A stretch of DNA of 40,823 bases from a virus. The notes under the pieces are model-generated. The model ran no database searches, had not been told where the DNA came from, and saw only the letters and a program-made list of their open reading frames with translations. The position numbers and the translations under genes were made by a program. The stretch spans positions 1 to 40,823 of IMG/VR virus record IMGVR_UViG_3300034980_000254. One strand, given 5' to 3'. Numbering within the stretch: the first letter of the stretch is position 1; every line of letters begins with the position of its first letter. This document shows, in pieces, positions 7,975 to 16,208 of the stretch.

Positions 7975-8372
7975 TGGCATCTCTAGGATTCGGAACGGCA
8001 GTTACATTCAGCAGCGGATTCTGTGCTGAGATCACTGATGTAAAAATCGGCGGACTCAGTCGCGAAGCTGTTGACGTTACCAACTTCAGCAGCACCGGCG
8101 GATTCAAAGAATTTATTCCGTCAACGCTGATCGACTCAGGCGAGCTTGAAGTTGAATTGATCTATGACACGGGCACTTCACCACCAATCGGCGGAGCGGC
8201 CGAAACGGTGACGATCACTTTTCCGCTCAAGTCTGGCGAATCTACAGCGGGCACTCTGGCCTGCTCTGGCTTTCTGACTGACTCAGAAGAAGCCGTTCCG
8301 ATCGACGATAAGATGTCACAGTCTGTGACGATTAAGTTTTCCGGTGAGCGGACCTATACCGCAGGGAGTTGA
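7974..8372 (+). CDS. Major tail tube protein
   Basis: A 132-residue beta-rich protein with the tail-tube pattern: ITDVKIGGLSREAVDVTNF and STLIDSGELEVELIYD near the middle and MSQSVTIKFSGERTYTAG at the C-terminus. Such proteins stack as hexamers around the tape measure. Size and place, upstream of the frameshifted chaperone pair and tape measure, match siphophage synteny (lambda gpV position). Confidence 0.9.
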   Translation: MASLGFGTAVTFSSGFCAEITDVKIGGLSREAVDVTNFSSTGGFKEFIPSTLIDSGELEVELIYDTGTSPPIGGAAETVTITFPLKSGESTAGTLACSGFLTDSEEAVPIDDKMSQSVTIKFSGERTYTAGS

Positions 8373-8374
8373 TT

Positions 8375-8728
8375 ATGTCTTTGCTCACGCGTGAGCAGAT
8401 TCTGGCGGCTGATGATTGTTCGATTGAGACTGTCAACGTGCCTGAATGGGGCGGAGAAGTTGGCGTTAAATCGCTGACCGGTGCCGAGAAAGACGCCTGG
8501 GAATCCGAGCGTCAAACTGAAGCCGGCGTTTTCAATCTGGAGAATATCAGGGCGTCACTCGTTGCGATCGCGGCTTGTGATGCTGACGGTCAAAGATTGT
8601 TCTCGCTGGCTGATGTGGTCGATCTCGGTGCCAAGTCAGTGCGGGCACTTGATCGAGTATTTCAGGCGGCAAAGAAACTCAACGGCGTGACAGATGAGGA
8701 ACTGGATGAACTCGAGGGGGAGTCCTAA
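8375..8728 (+). CDS. Tail assembly chaperone, short form (gpG-like)
   Basis: A 117-residue acidic helical protein that coats the tape measure during tail assembly. I chose ATG 8375 over TTG 8369 because GGGAG (8364-8368) lies 6 nt upstream of the ATG. The last codons GAG-GGG-GAG-TCC-TAA contain a G5 run at which a fraction of ribosomes should slip by -1 to make the long form ending at 9027. Little sequence similarity to lambda gpG is visible; the call rests on the frameshift arrangement and on synteny. Confidence 0.85.
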   Translation: MSLLTREQILAADDCSIETVNVPEWGGEVGVKSLTGAEKDAWESERQTEAGVFNLENIRASLVAIAACDADGQRLFSLADVVDLGAKSVRALDRVFQAAKKLNGVTDEELDELEGES

Positions 8729-8740
8729 GCCCTGAAGGGC
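8716..8740 (+). promoter_or_regulatory. -1 ribosomal frameshift site, tail chaperone G/GT
   Basis: The slippery run is G5 at 8716-8720 read as GAG-GGG-GAG in the zero frame; slipping one base back lets the P-site tRNA re-pair GGG with GGG and the A-site codon become GGA. A small hairpin GCCC-TGAA-GGGC (8729-8740) starts 7 nt downstream and includes the region after the zero-frame stop TAA (8726-8728). The -1 frame is open from 8710 to 9027 and encodes the gpT-like part. Confidence 0.75.
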
Positions 8741-9027
8741 GTGATTGGTGCTTCTTCGCTTTTCGCGTGCTTGGTTGTTCAGTCGCCGCTGCAAAACGCA
8801 CAACCTCATATCGTGAGTTTGTGCGTTTTCGCTTGTACCGGCAGATTGATCCGTGGGGCGATGATTGGGATCAGGCGGCAGTGATCGCGGCGACGATGGC
8901 GAACAGTATGCGGAGCAAAGGGCGAGCGGCAAAGAAAGACGATTTCCGGCCGGTATACAAGCGGCGGAACCGTCAATCAGATGCAGACATTGAGGCGACG
9001 ATTCTAGCGTTTTTTGAAGCGGGGTGA
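8719..9027 (+). CDS. Tail assembly chaperone, frameshift extension (gpT-like part)
   Basis: Made only as the C-terminal part of a fusion of about 217 residues. The frame reads SPEGRDWCFFAFRVLGCS, later YRQIDPWGDDWDQAAVIAAT, then MANSMRSKGRAAKKDDFRP, which matches the common siphophage pattern of an E/DP-WG/FG motif, an alanine-rich helix ending near AN, and a KxxDFxP segment that recruits tail tube subunits. No credible independent start or ribosome site exists. The stop TGA (9025-9027) overlaps the tape measure start. Confidence 0.8.
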   Translation, partial: GVLSPEGRDWCFFAFRVLGCSVAAAKRTTSYREFVRFRLYRQIDPWGDDWDQAAVIAATMANSMRSKGRAAKKDDFRPVYKRRNRQSDADIEATILAFFEAG

Positions 9028-10940
9028 TGATGCCAAGTATCGGCGGCTTTTCAATTTCAGTGACGGCGAATACTGCCGGGCTGAACAAAGGATTTAAGAA
9101 GGCTCGCGGGCTGACGCGTGGATTTGCGGGCGGCATCGGCAAGCTGGCGGGCGGCATGGCTGCCATCGGTGCTCCACTCGCTGGCATCGCTGGCATTGCC
9201 AAACTGATCAGAGTTGGCAGCGAATTCCAGTCAGAGATGAGTAACGTTAAGGCGTTCGTAAAGGGCACTGAGTCGGAATTACAAAAGCTTTCAGATACCG
9301 CCGAAGGGCTCGGTGCATCAACCGCGTTTACAGCGTCGGACGCGGCCAAGGCAATGGCCGAGATGGGCAAGGCGGGACTTTCTGCGAATCAAATACTAGG
9401 AGCATCTGAAGGCGTTCTGACGCTCGCCGCTGCTGGCGACATCGAGATGGCAGAAGCTGCAACAATTGCGGCTGCGTCGCTTAATCAGTTCGGCATTCCT
9501 GCATCTGAGATGGGCTCAGTTGTTGATCAGCTCGCAAAAGCTGCATCGTCTGGCTCGATCAGCTTATCAGGAATGGGCACGCAGTTATCATACGCCGCGG
9601 CGAGTGCGTCAGCGTTCGGCATGGATCTCGGCGAGACGTCCGGCATCATCTCAACACTGGCGACAACGCTCGGCGAAGACAAAGCCGGGACTGCATTCCG
9701 CTCAATGATGACATCGCTGCAAGCACCTACCGCTGGAGCGGCTGCTCAGCTCGAGTCGCTGGGAATATCTCTGACAGATTCGGCGGGTAACTTCCTGCAA
9801 CTGCCGGCGATCGTCGCACAGTTTAACGGTGCTTTGGCTGGGATGGCATCAGGCGAGAAGTCTGCCGCTATGAGCAAGATCTTCAACGTCCGCGGCATCG
9901 GTGCATTCTCCGCACTAATGAAGCAGGGGGCCGCAGGCATTCGTGAAGTCACGGCATCAGTTAATGATTCCGACGGCTTCGGACTGGCGGTTGCTGATGA
10001 GAAACTTGATAACGTTGCCGGCGGTTTCAAGCGACTCCAGAGTGCCGTGATGGCGATGTCGATCGACATCTTCCAGACGTTCGAGGGACCGCTGCAATCA
10101 GCACTTGAAGGCACTGCCAGCTTCGTGACTGATACTATGATTCCCGGCTGGAAGACGATGATGGAATGGGTCAGTGCGTTCGCAAAAGTTGCAGAGTTCG
10201 CTTGGACTAGCTTCGGAGCATTAGCAGGACTGGCGGCACTGAAGGCATTGTCTGCCGTTACAACGTTAAGCGAAGACATTCAGCACTTCTTCGGAACAAA
10301 TATGGCTGAGGTATTCAAATGGATGTTTTCTAACTGGTCGTCCATTTGGGTCGATATGGCCGCGGTTACTTTCGGTGTCCTTGAAAACATTGGACAGAAT
10401 GTGAGGAACGTATTCTCTGCTGTGTGGGAGACGGTCACATCGCTCGGTGAAACTCCTTTGACATTCGACATGGTGCCACTCATGGATGGAGTTCAAACTG
10501 TCACCGCTGGACTCGAGCTGACCGAAAGAGCAATGACGGCAGATGAGAGAGATTACCAGAGAGAGATAGCTGAAGTGGGCAATGCTATCGGTCAGGACTT
10601 CGATGACTTTTTAACGTCTACGGTCGACGGCATCGGAAGCACTACGGTAGCCGCAGATGATGTCATGGATGACGTTGCCAATGCTGACTTCAATGCTGAC
10701 TTCAATGCTGATAAATCCGCCGTCTCGACGAAAGATGGCGAAAGTCCGCTCGGCGTTGCGTTGCGAGGATCGAAGGAAGCGTTTGATGTGATCAATAAAG
10801 CTATCCGCGGCGAAAAAGACGCATACCAGAAAACGATTGCAAAAGAAGCTGAGAAGCAGACGAAACTGGCAGAGCAACAGGTTGCTCTACTTGAAGACAA
10901 TAACAGCATCGAACCGGCAGCGGTGATGAGTATTCCGTAA
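9027..10940 (+). CDS. Tape measure protein, TP901 family
   Basis: Sets tail length and passes into the cell at DNA ejection. The 637-residue protein has a Gly/Ala-rich hydrophobic N-terminal segment, then the TP901-type core: SEFQSEMSNVKAFVKGTES, LGASTAFTASDAAKAMAEMG, and GMGTQLSYAAASASAFGMDL. A hydrophobic helical patch lies near the middle and a Lys/Glu-rich helix near the end. With about 0.15 nm per residue the tail would be roughly 95 nm, short for a siphovirus. ATG codons at 9027 and 9030 are both possible starts. Confidence 0.93.
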   Translation: MMPSIGGFSISVTANTAGLNKGFKKARGLTRGFAGGIGKLAGGMAAIGAPLAGIAGIAKLIRVGSEFQSEMSNVKAFVKGTESELQKLSDTAEGLGASTAFTASDAAKAMAEMGKAGLSANQILGASEGVLTLAAAGDIEMAEAATIAAASLNQFGIPASEMGSVVDQLAKAASSGSISLSGMGTQLSYAAASASAFGMDLGETSGIISTLATTLGEDKAGTAFRSMMTSLQAPTAGAAAQLESLGISLTDSAGNFLQLPAIVAQFNGALAGMASGEKSAAMSKIFNVRGIGAFSALMKQGAAGIREVTASVNDSDGFGLAVADEKLDNVAGGFKRLQSAVMAMSIDIFQTFEGPLQSALEGTASFVTDTMIPGWKTMMEWVSAFAKVAEFAWTSFGALAGLAALKALSAVTTLSEDIQHFFGTNMAEVFKWMFSNWSSIWVDMAAVTFGVLENIGQNVRNVFSAVWETVTSLGETPLTFDMVPLMDGVQTVTAGLELTERAMTADERDYQREIAEVGNAIGQDFDDFLTSTVDGIGSTTVAADDVMDDVANADFNADFNADKSAVSTKDGESPLGVALRGSKEAFDVINKAIRGEKDAYQKTIAKEAEKQTKLAEQQVALLEDNNSIEPAAVMSIP

Positions 10941-11794
10941 TGGCAATCACAGTCAACGAACGATATGAAGGTCGCACATCTAAAATCGGACTGTATCTCA
11001 AGCGGGATCATGTCCGGCAATTTGTGGCGGAAAGCTCAGCCAATGAACGGAGCTGGGCCGTCGCTCAGGCTTCAGGTGTGCCATCACTGGGCGATGCTCA
11101 TCCTGAAGACGGCGTTGCATTATGCGTTGACATTGACGTCAAGCCGAACGGTGCTCCCAATGTCTGGGCGATCTCATGTAAGTACACAAATGATCTGCCT
11201 GATGACACAATCGATGATGACGATCCAACTTCTGTTCGAGCTAAGTCGTCATGGTCATTTGAAGACATCTCTCGATTCGTTGGGCAGGACCGTGATGATA
11301 ATCCGATCTTGAACACTGCCGGCGATCGGTATGAAGAACCGATCGAAGTGGTTGATAGTTTCCCCACGCTGACAATAACGAAGAATCGAGGATCTTTTAA
11401 TGCGTCGACTGCGTTTTCTTATAACAACTCGGTCAACTCAGACACTTATCGCGGAGCGGAGCCGGGCACTTTGCGAGTAAGGATTACAGCAAATGAAGAG
11501 TGGAAAAACGATGCACCATATTGGGCCACGAGTTATGTGTTCCGATACAATCCACACGGCTGGCAGCCGACAATATTAGAAGCTGGACTGTATCAGAAAG
11601 TATTGAGCAGCCGAGTTCCGTGCTTCATTAAAGGCGAGACTCCGCACGATTCAGAACCGGTTGAGCATCCGGTGCCGCTTGATATCAACGGATTGCAGAT
11701 TGATCCGACGACGCTCACAAATAATCCGTCGCCGGTCATTTATACGACGTGGAACGTGATTCCAGAGCTGCCGTATCTCAGCCTTGGAGTCTAA
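10940..11794 (+). CDS. Putative minor tail protein, unrecognised family
   Basis: A 284-residue protein without a motif I can name. It is rich in Asp, Asn and aromatic residues, looks beta-rich and soluble, and has no signal peptide. ATG overlaps the tape measure stop (TAATG) and its own stop overlaps the next ATG in the same way. Genes directly after the tape measure usually encode the distal tail protein or baseplate hub, so a distal tail role is the best inference. Confidence 0.6.
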   Translation: MAITVNERYEGRTSKIGLYLKRDHVRQFVAESSANERSWAVAQASGVPSLGDAHPEDGVALCVDIDVKPNGAPNVWAISCKYTNDLPDDTIDDDDPTSVRAKSSWSFEDISRFVGQDRDDNPILNTAGDRYEEPIEVVDSFPTLTITKNRGSFNASTAFSYNNSVNSDTYRGAEPGTLRVRITANEEWKNDAPYWATSYVFRYNPHGWQPTILEAGLYQKVLSSRVPCFIKGETPHDSEPVEHPVPLDINGLQIDPTTLTNNPSPVIYTTWNVIPELPYLSLGV

Positions 11795-12087
11795 TGGCTC
11801 AGAGTCCGAAGACTAATCGACGCGAGCAGGCACCGAAGCAGCGAGCTACTCGCACGCGGAAGACTGCAAACGCTCGCGGGTACAATCATGAGTGGCGGCG
11901 TGCTCGGCTACTTTGGCTTCAGGCTTGCCCGGTGTGCGTCGAGTGTGGATGGATCGACGTGCCTGCAAAGATGGTAGTTGATCACATACTCCCGCACCGT
12001 GGCAGCCGCCTGCTTTTCTGGAATCGGAGCAACTGGCAGACAATGTGTAAACGGTGCCATGATAAAAAGACAGGACGCGGTGAATGA
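11794..12087 (+). CDS. HNH endonuclease
   Basis: A small (97 aa) HNH nuclease. After a basic N-terminal tail it shows CPVCVECG (two zinc-binding Cys pairs shared with the C-terminus), the catalytic VVDHILPHRG and NWQTMCKRCHDKKT. HNH proteins of this size often sit beside terminase and assist cos cleavage, but here the gene lies within the tail operon, more like a free-standing homing endonuclease. The start at 11794 overlaps the upstream stop; the open frame extends to 11749 but that part lies in the upstream gene. Confidence 0.88.
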   Translation: MAQSPKTNRREQAPKQRATRTRKTANARGYNHEWRRARLLWLQACPVCVECGWIDVPAKMVVDHILPHRGSRLLFWNRSNWQTMCKRCHDKKTGRGE

Positions 12088-12500
12088 GCGGCGTTCAGTT
12101 TGATAAGAAATCAGCTCAGCGTGTAGCCAGTGCGACAAAACGCGTTGAGTCTATGCCGCGGGGTGGTGCTGCTACTCGTCGCGGAGCAGGCTCATCGGGG
12201 CAGGTTGTCTTTTTCATTCTGGTCGATGTATTGGGTGCCGCCACTGACTCGCTCACTGACGCATCATCAGCTCGAGCGACTGTGTACGCCAGCGATCCCG
12301 ACAATGCACCAGCGATGGCGGCGGATCAATCTACTTATACACCGCAGGAACTAATTACATCGGCACCAGATGCCCGCGTGGAATGGGTAGTCAATCGGTC
12401 ATTGGATTTGGCAGCAGTCGCGGGCACGGCTGGCATGGCAATCAGAGTCAACGGTGAGCTGCTCGTTTTCTGGGTAGACTGCACCGCAGGAGCTTCATAG
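12084..12500 (+). CDS. Hypothetical tail-region protein
   Basis: A 138-residue protein of unknown family. Its first 40 residues are basic and Gly/Arg-rich; the rest (QVVFFILVDVLGAATDS onwards) is a small beta-type domain with ATVYAS and RVEWVVNRSLDL strands and a final ELLVFWVDCTAGAS. ATG overlaps the HNH stop (ATGA). Its place between tail and fibre genes suggests a virion component. Confidence 0.55.
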   Translation: MSGVQFDKKSAQRVASATKRVESMPRGGAATRRGAGSSGQVVFFILVDVLGAATDSLTDASSARATVYASDPDNAPAMAADQSTYTPQELITSAPDARVEWVVNRSLDLAAVAGTAGMAIRVNGELLVFWVDCTAGAS

Positions 12501-12504
12501 CTGA

Positions 12505-13941
12505 ATGGCAGACACTAAAATAACTGAGATGCCGGCCGGCACACTATCGGCTGATGACTTGCTGACTTTCGTTGATGATCCATCGGGCACTCCGGCTAAT
12601 AAAAAGATCGCGTACTCATCATTAGAGTCTGGCTTATCGCTCACTTCGTCACAGATCAGCGATCTCGCAACGTATGCAACAGAGGCATACGTCGACGCGG
12701 CTGTGGCTGGATTGTACGATCACAAAGGCGGCTATGACGCGTCAGCGAACTCGCCTGATCTTGATACCTCGCCGTCGGGAATTCTCAAAGGCGACGCATA
12801 CACGGTGAGCAGTGCCGGTACGTTCTTCACCGCGGCGGTTGATGCTGGCGACGTGCTGATTGCTGATCAGGATTCGCCGACGCTCGAGACTCACTGGACG
12901 ATCGTGAATCGTAACATCGACGAATCAGCTTTCCTGCTGGCAGACGGCACGCGAGCGAGCACTGGAATTCAAGAGCTGCTCGGCCTGAACCTGACCGATT
13001 CAACCGAGCTGACGATTGCCAGCGGTGCCATCACCGTGACGCAGAGTTACCACACGATCGACACGGAATCAGACGCAGCAACCGACGAACTCGCCACGAT
13101 CACGGTAGCGGGCGGTGAAGGCGATGTGCTGGTGATCCGGCCGGAATCGTCATCACGAACGGTGGTGATAAAACACGGCACCGGCAACGTGCAATGCGTT
13201 GGCAACGACGACATCACGCTCGACGATGATCACGACTTCGCGTTATTGATCCGCAAAGATGCAACCAACTGGATGGCGTTCACTGGCGGCGGCACAGCCA
13301 CCGGCGGCGGCAGCTCAACCGACTGCTGCCTGGTGACAACGGCTAAGTCAGCAAACTACACAGCAGCGGCGGGCGATCTGGTTGTTTGCGATGCGTCGAG
13401 CGGTGCGTTCACGGTCACGTTCCCGGCGTCGCCGTCAGCCGATGATAAAATCGGAGTGTACGTCGAACACGCCAGCTTTACGCTGGCAATCACGATTCAG
13501 GGCAACGGTAAAACATTAGCTGAATTCGGATCGTCGAAAACGCTACAGGCACCGGGCGACATTCTCATCTTCCAGTACAACGGCACGAAGTGGGTAACGG
13601 TATCGGCCGGCGTATCGTCGACCGATTACATTGTCACGATCACCGACGGAACAACGGTCACGCTCGATCAGTCAGCCGGGGCAAATCACAAAGTCACGCT
13701 CGGCGGCAACCGAACGCTGGTGATGAGCAATCCAACGGTCGGCCAGTCGGTCATGTTGCAGGTTGTGCAGGACGCGACCGGCAGCCGAACACTGAGCTAT
13801 CCGTCATCAATCAAATGGCCGGGCGGCACAGCTCCGACGCTTACGACAACAGCGACACAGAGCGACTGGCTCGGCTTTAAATGTGTCGACGCATCAACGC
13901 CAGTTTATCACGGCTTCGTCGTGGGTCAGGGGTACGCATAA
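12505..13941 (+). CDS. Putative tail fibre / receptor-binding protein
   Basis: A 478-residue protein that begins MADTKITEMPAGTLSADDLL, a typical attachment motif of phage fibre proteins. The middle part has several beta-sandwich-like repeats rich in Thr, Ser, Gly and Asp; around residue 265 a Gly-rich hinge (GGGTATGGGSS) precedes further beta modules. No catalytic motif is evident. Length, composition and place in the late operon support a tail fibre. It ends directly before the GTG start of a concanavalin-like protein. Confidence 0.7.
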   Translation: MADTKITEMPAGTLSADDLLTFVDDPSGTPANKKIAYSSLESGLSLTSSQISDLATYATEAYVDAAVAGLYDHKGGYDASANSPDLDTSPSGILKGDAYTVSSAGTFFTAAVDAGDVLIADQDSPTLETHWTIVNRNIDESAFLLADGTRASTGIQELLGLNLTDSTELTIASGAITVTQSYHTIDTESDAATDELATITVAGGEGDVLVIRPESSSRTVVIKHGTGNVQCVGNDDITLDDDHDFALLIRKDATNWMAFTGGGTATGGGSSTDCCLVTTAKSANYTAAAGDLVVCDASSGAFTVTFPASPSADDKIGVYVEHASFTLAITIQGNGKTLAEFGSSKTLQAPGDILIFQYNGTKWVTVSAGVSSTDYIVTITDGTTVTLDQSAGANHKVTLGGNRTLVMSNPTVGQSVMLQVVQDATGSRTLSYPSSIKWPGGTAPTLTTTATQSDWLGFKCVDASTPVYHGFVVGQGYA

Positions 13942-15351
13942 GTGGCAGTTTTCGACAATTGCATTGCGTATTGGAATCTCGACGAGGCGGGCGGGCAAAC
14001 GCGATCCGACGCGGTCGGATCGTTTGATCTACAGGACACCTACGGTTTGGTGCCTGCGTATTCCGGGCAGATCAACAACGGGGCGCTGGCATACGGAACC
14101 AGTTCACTGATAGCCAGCACATCCCCGCCGTCGACGACGTTCGGTTATTACGGCTTTTCAATGGCGGGATGGTTCCGCATTCTCAGCGATGCAAACACGG
14201 ACACGCACGACATACTCACGATCACGTTGACTAATAGTCACACGATGACAATGACGTACAACGAATCAAGCAACCTGTTGTACTGCACACTGCGTGACGG
14301 AACGTATGGGTGGGGGGGCGAGATTCCGGGGACTCACACTACCGGTGCGGGCTGGATTTTCATAACGGCACAATGGCGGGGCACGACATTCTACGCAACG
14401 CTAGGCACGTCGGCGACACAAAGCGGACTGTCATCGGCAGCGTTGACGACTGGGCAGTCGTTAGTTTCAGTCGAGTACGAGGCCGGAACCGTTGCCGTCG
14501 ACGAGTTGGGGATCTGGGACGGCGAACTAAACGCGTCGGACATTGCCACGCTATACAACAGCGGAGCCGGACTATCGCACACCGGAGTTTTCGCCGGTTG
14601 TACGGCGTACTGGAAATGCGACGAGGCGACCGGGAAGTTCCTCGACAGCGTCGGCGATTATAATCTGTCGTCGAATTATCCGGGGAATCTGGGCCGGCGA
14701 GCCGGTAAAATCGGAACATACGCCTTCGAGAAGAATCTTATTGCTTCCGGCAATGCCGCGGTTGGTTGGGATACCAAGCCGGCAGACTTTACCGCGGCGA
14801 CGTTGTCACTCGCGGGATGGATTCGCATTGGCACGCTACCGACAAGCGGGTCGGCGAACGGCGTAATGTTCTTTGAAACAACGGACGGAGTCGGTACAGT
14901 CGACGACCAATATCGCTCGATCACGTTACGACACGACGCGACCGACGATAATCTCTACATCAAGACGTTGCACAACAACGACGACACATCGGCGACGCTA
15001 AAGGCCACGACATTCGGGGCGATATCGGCGGCGACGTGGTATCACATCGCGATCGTGTGGGATGGCACCGACGTCGATCTTGCGATTAACGGCACGACAG
15101 ATTCTGCCACCGGGCACGAATCGACGTCGGGATGTCTGGAAATTAACCAAATCGCACTAGGGGCAAACGCAGCACCTTCCGACGCATACGCGTTCGACGA
15201 GTGGGGCATCTGGGATCGGGCGTTGTCGTCGTCCGAAATTACCGCACTCTACAATAGCGGCAACGGACGATCGCATCCCGACTCGCCAGCGGGCAGCGTT
15301 GCCGACGTCGGCGGAGTTGCGTTGTTTGGTTTTCATGGATTCGCCACGTGA
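13942..15351 (+). CDS. Protein with two LamG/concanavalin-like domains
   Basis: A 469-residue protein built of two similar halves of about 220 residues. Each starts with an AYWNLDE/AYWKCDE-type strand, contains GFSMAGWFRI or LSLAGWIRIG, and ends with VDELGIWDGELNASDIATLYNSG or its counterpart near FDEWGIWDRALSSSEITALYN. This is the LamG-like jelly roll pattern (LamGL) that binds glycans. GTG directly follows the upstream stop TAA. The role is probably virion adsorption to surface polysaccharide. An internal duplication is evident from the repeated motifs. Confidence 0.8.
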   Translation: MAVFDNCIAYWNLDEAGGQTRSDAVGSFDLQDTYGLVPAYSGQINNGALAYGTSSLIASTSPPSTTFGYYGFSMAGWFRILSDANTDTHDILTITLTNSHTMTMTYNESSNLLYCTLRDGTYGWGGEIPGTHTTGAGWIFITAQWRGTTFYATLGTSATQSGLSSAALTTGQSLVSVEYEAGTVAVDELGIWDGELNASDIATLYNSGAGLSHTGVFAGCTAYWKCDEATGKFLDSVGDYNLSSNYPGNLGRRAGKIGTYAFEKNLIASGNAAVGWDTKPADFTAATLSLAGWIRIGTLPTSGSANGVMFFETTDGVGTVDDQYRSITLRHDATDDNLYIKTLHNNDDTSATLKATTFGAISAATWYHIAIVWDGTDVDLAINGTTDSATGHESTSGCLEINQIALGANAAPSDAYAFDEWGIWDRALSSSEITALYNSGNGRSHPDSPAGSVADVGGVALFGFHGFAT

Positions 15352-16208
15352 CAGAAACGCTACTGGCACCGGTACGCGGTGACGACGACATCGACGAAGC
15401 GTGGAAGGGCTCGGGCAAACGTTACCCGTGGAGCTACCGCGTGCAGGTTGTGATCCCGCACATGGACACGCCGGAACCGGTCGAGCTTGCGGTTGAGCTA
15501 TGGCGATCACAAACAGTGCGGCCGTTCATTTGTATCGTCGATATCGGCTCGCTGGACTGCCACCGCGAACGTCTCGCGGCGTTGCAATCTGACGACGTCG
15601 AGATTCATTACCTACGCGGGCACGGCTACCGGCATCCGTCCGAACCTTGCAGCGTGGCTCAGGATATTGCACTCGCTCGATGCCAGCAGGAGCATCAGTT
15701 CTGCACGCACAGTGATGTCTTCCCGCGGCGGCGTGATCTACTGGAAGCGTTCATCAAACAGTGCAACGCTGACGCTCCGGTTGTGGGTTACGAGATCAGC
15801 AGCAGAGATCACGTTAAAGGGCTTCAGGCGGACGTCTGGCGGGGTATGGTTGGACATACGGCAACTGTGTTGCATGTGCCGACGATCAAGCAGCAGGGCA
15901 TCACGTGGGACTACGAGCGGGCATTGCTCGACGGGCACGGCATCAGCCGCACGAATCTATCTGACTTCGATACAGAGATCGGTTTTAACCTGTTGCTTCG
16001 CCGAGCGGGAATCACGCCGGTGATCGTCGGAACGGAACGCAACGGAGTCAGAACGCTTGACGAAAACATCGATCATATCCGCAGCTTCGGCAGCTCGAAA
16101 CAATACTCGCCAAACCATCACGGCAAGGCATCGAAGTGGATGGCTGACGGCATGAGGGAAGCGGCGGAACGGTTGCAGGAATGGCAAGCCAGTGAGGTGA
16201 CAGGATGA
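15348..16208 (+). CDS. GT-A fold glycosyltransferase-like protein
   Basis: A 286-residue protein with a GT2-type N-terminal nucleotide-sugar fold: VQVVIPHMDTPEPVELA (32-48), ICIVDIGS at the second strand, and FCTHSDVFPRRRDLLEAF with HSD (121-123) in the place of the metal-binding DXD. It probably transfers a sugar from an activated donor. GTG start overlaps the concanavalin protein stop, and its stop overlaps the sulfotransferase start. The operon places it after the fibre genes, so targets may be virion proteins or host surface glycans. The acceptor cannot be read from sequence. Confidence 0.75.
   Translation: MTETLLAPVRGDDDIDEAWKGSGKRYPWSYRVQVVIPHMDTPEPVELAVELWRSQTVRPFICIVDIGSLDCHRERLAALQSDDVEIHYLRGHGYRHPSEPCSVAQDIALARCQQEHQFCTHSDVFPRRRDLLEAFIKQCNADAPVVGYEISSRDHVKGLQADVWRGMVGHTATVLHVPTIKQQGITWDYERALLDGHGISRTNLSDFDTEIGFNLLLRRAGITPVIVGTERNGVRTLDENIDHIRSFGSSKQYSPNHHGKASKWMADGMREAAERLQEWQASEVTG

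Noticed and set aside
8767-9027. Independent gene starting at 8767
   Set aside because: No ribosome site precedes it and the frame is open further upstream to the slippery run, so it is the -1 extension of the tail chaperone.
8636-9370. Antisense frame of 244 codons opposite the tail chaperone and tape measure
   Set aside because: Both opposite genes are well supported and the antisense product is Ser/Pro/Ala-rich without any fold pattern.
12505-15351. Diversity-generating retroelement targeting the fibre genes
   Set aside because: No reverse transcriptase and no template-like repeat of the fibre 3' end are present in the window.
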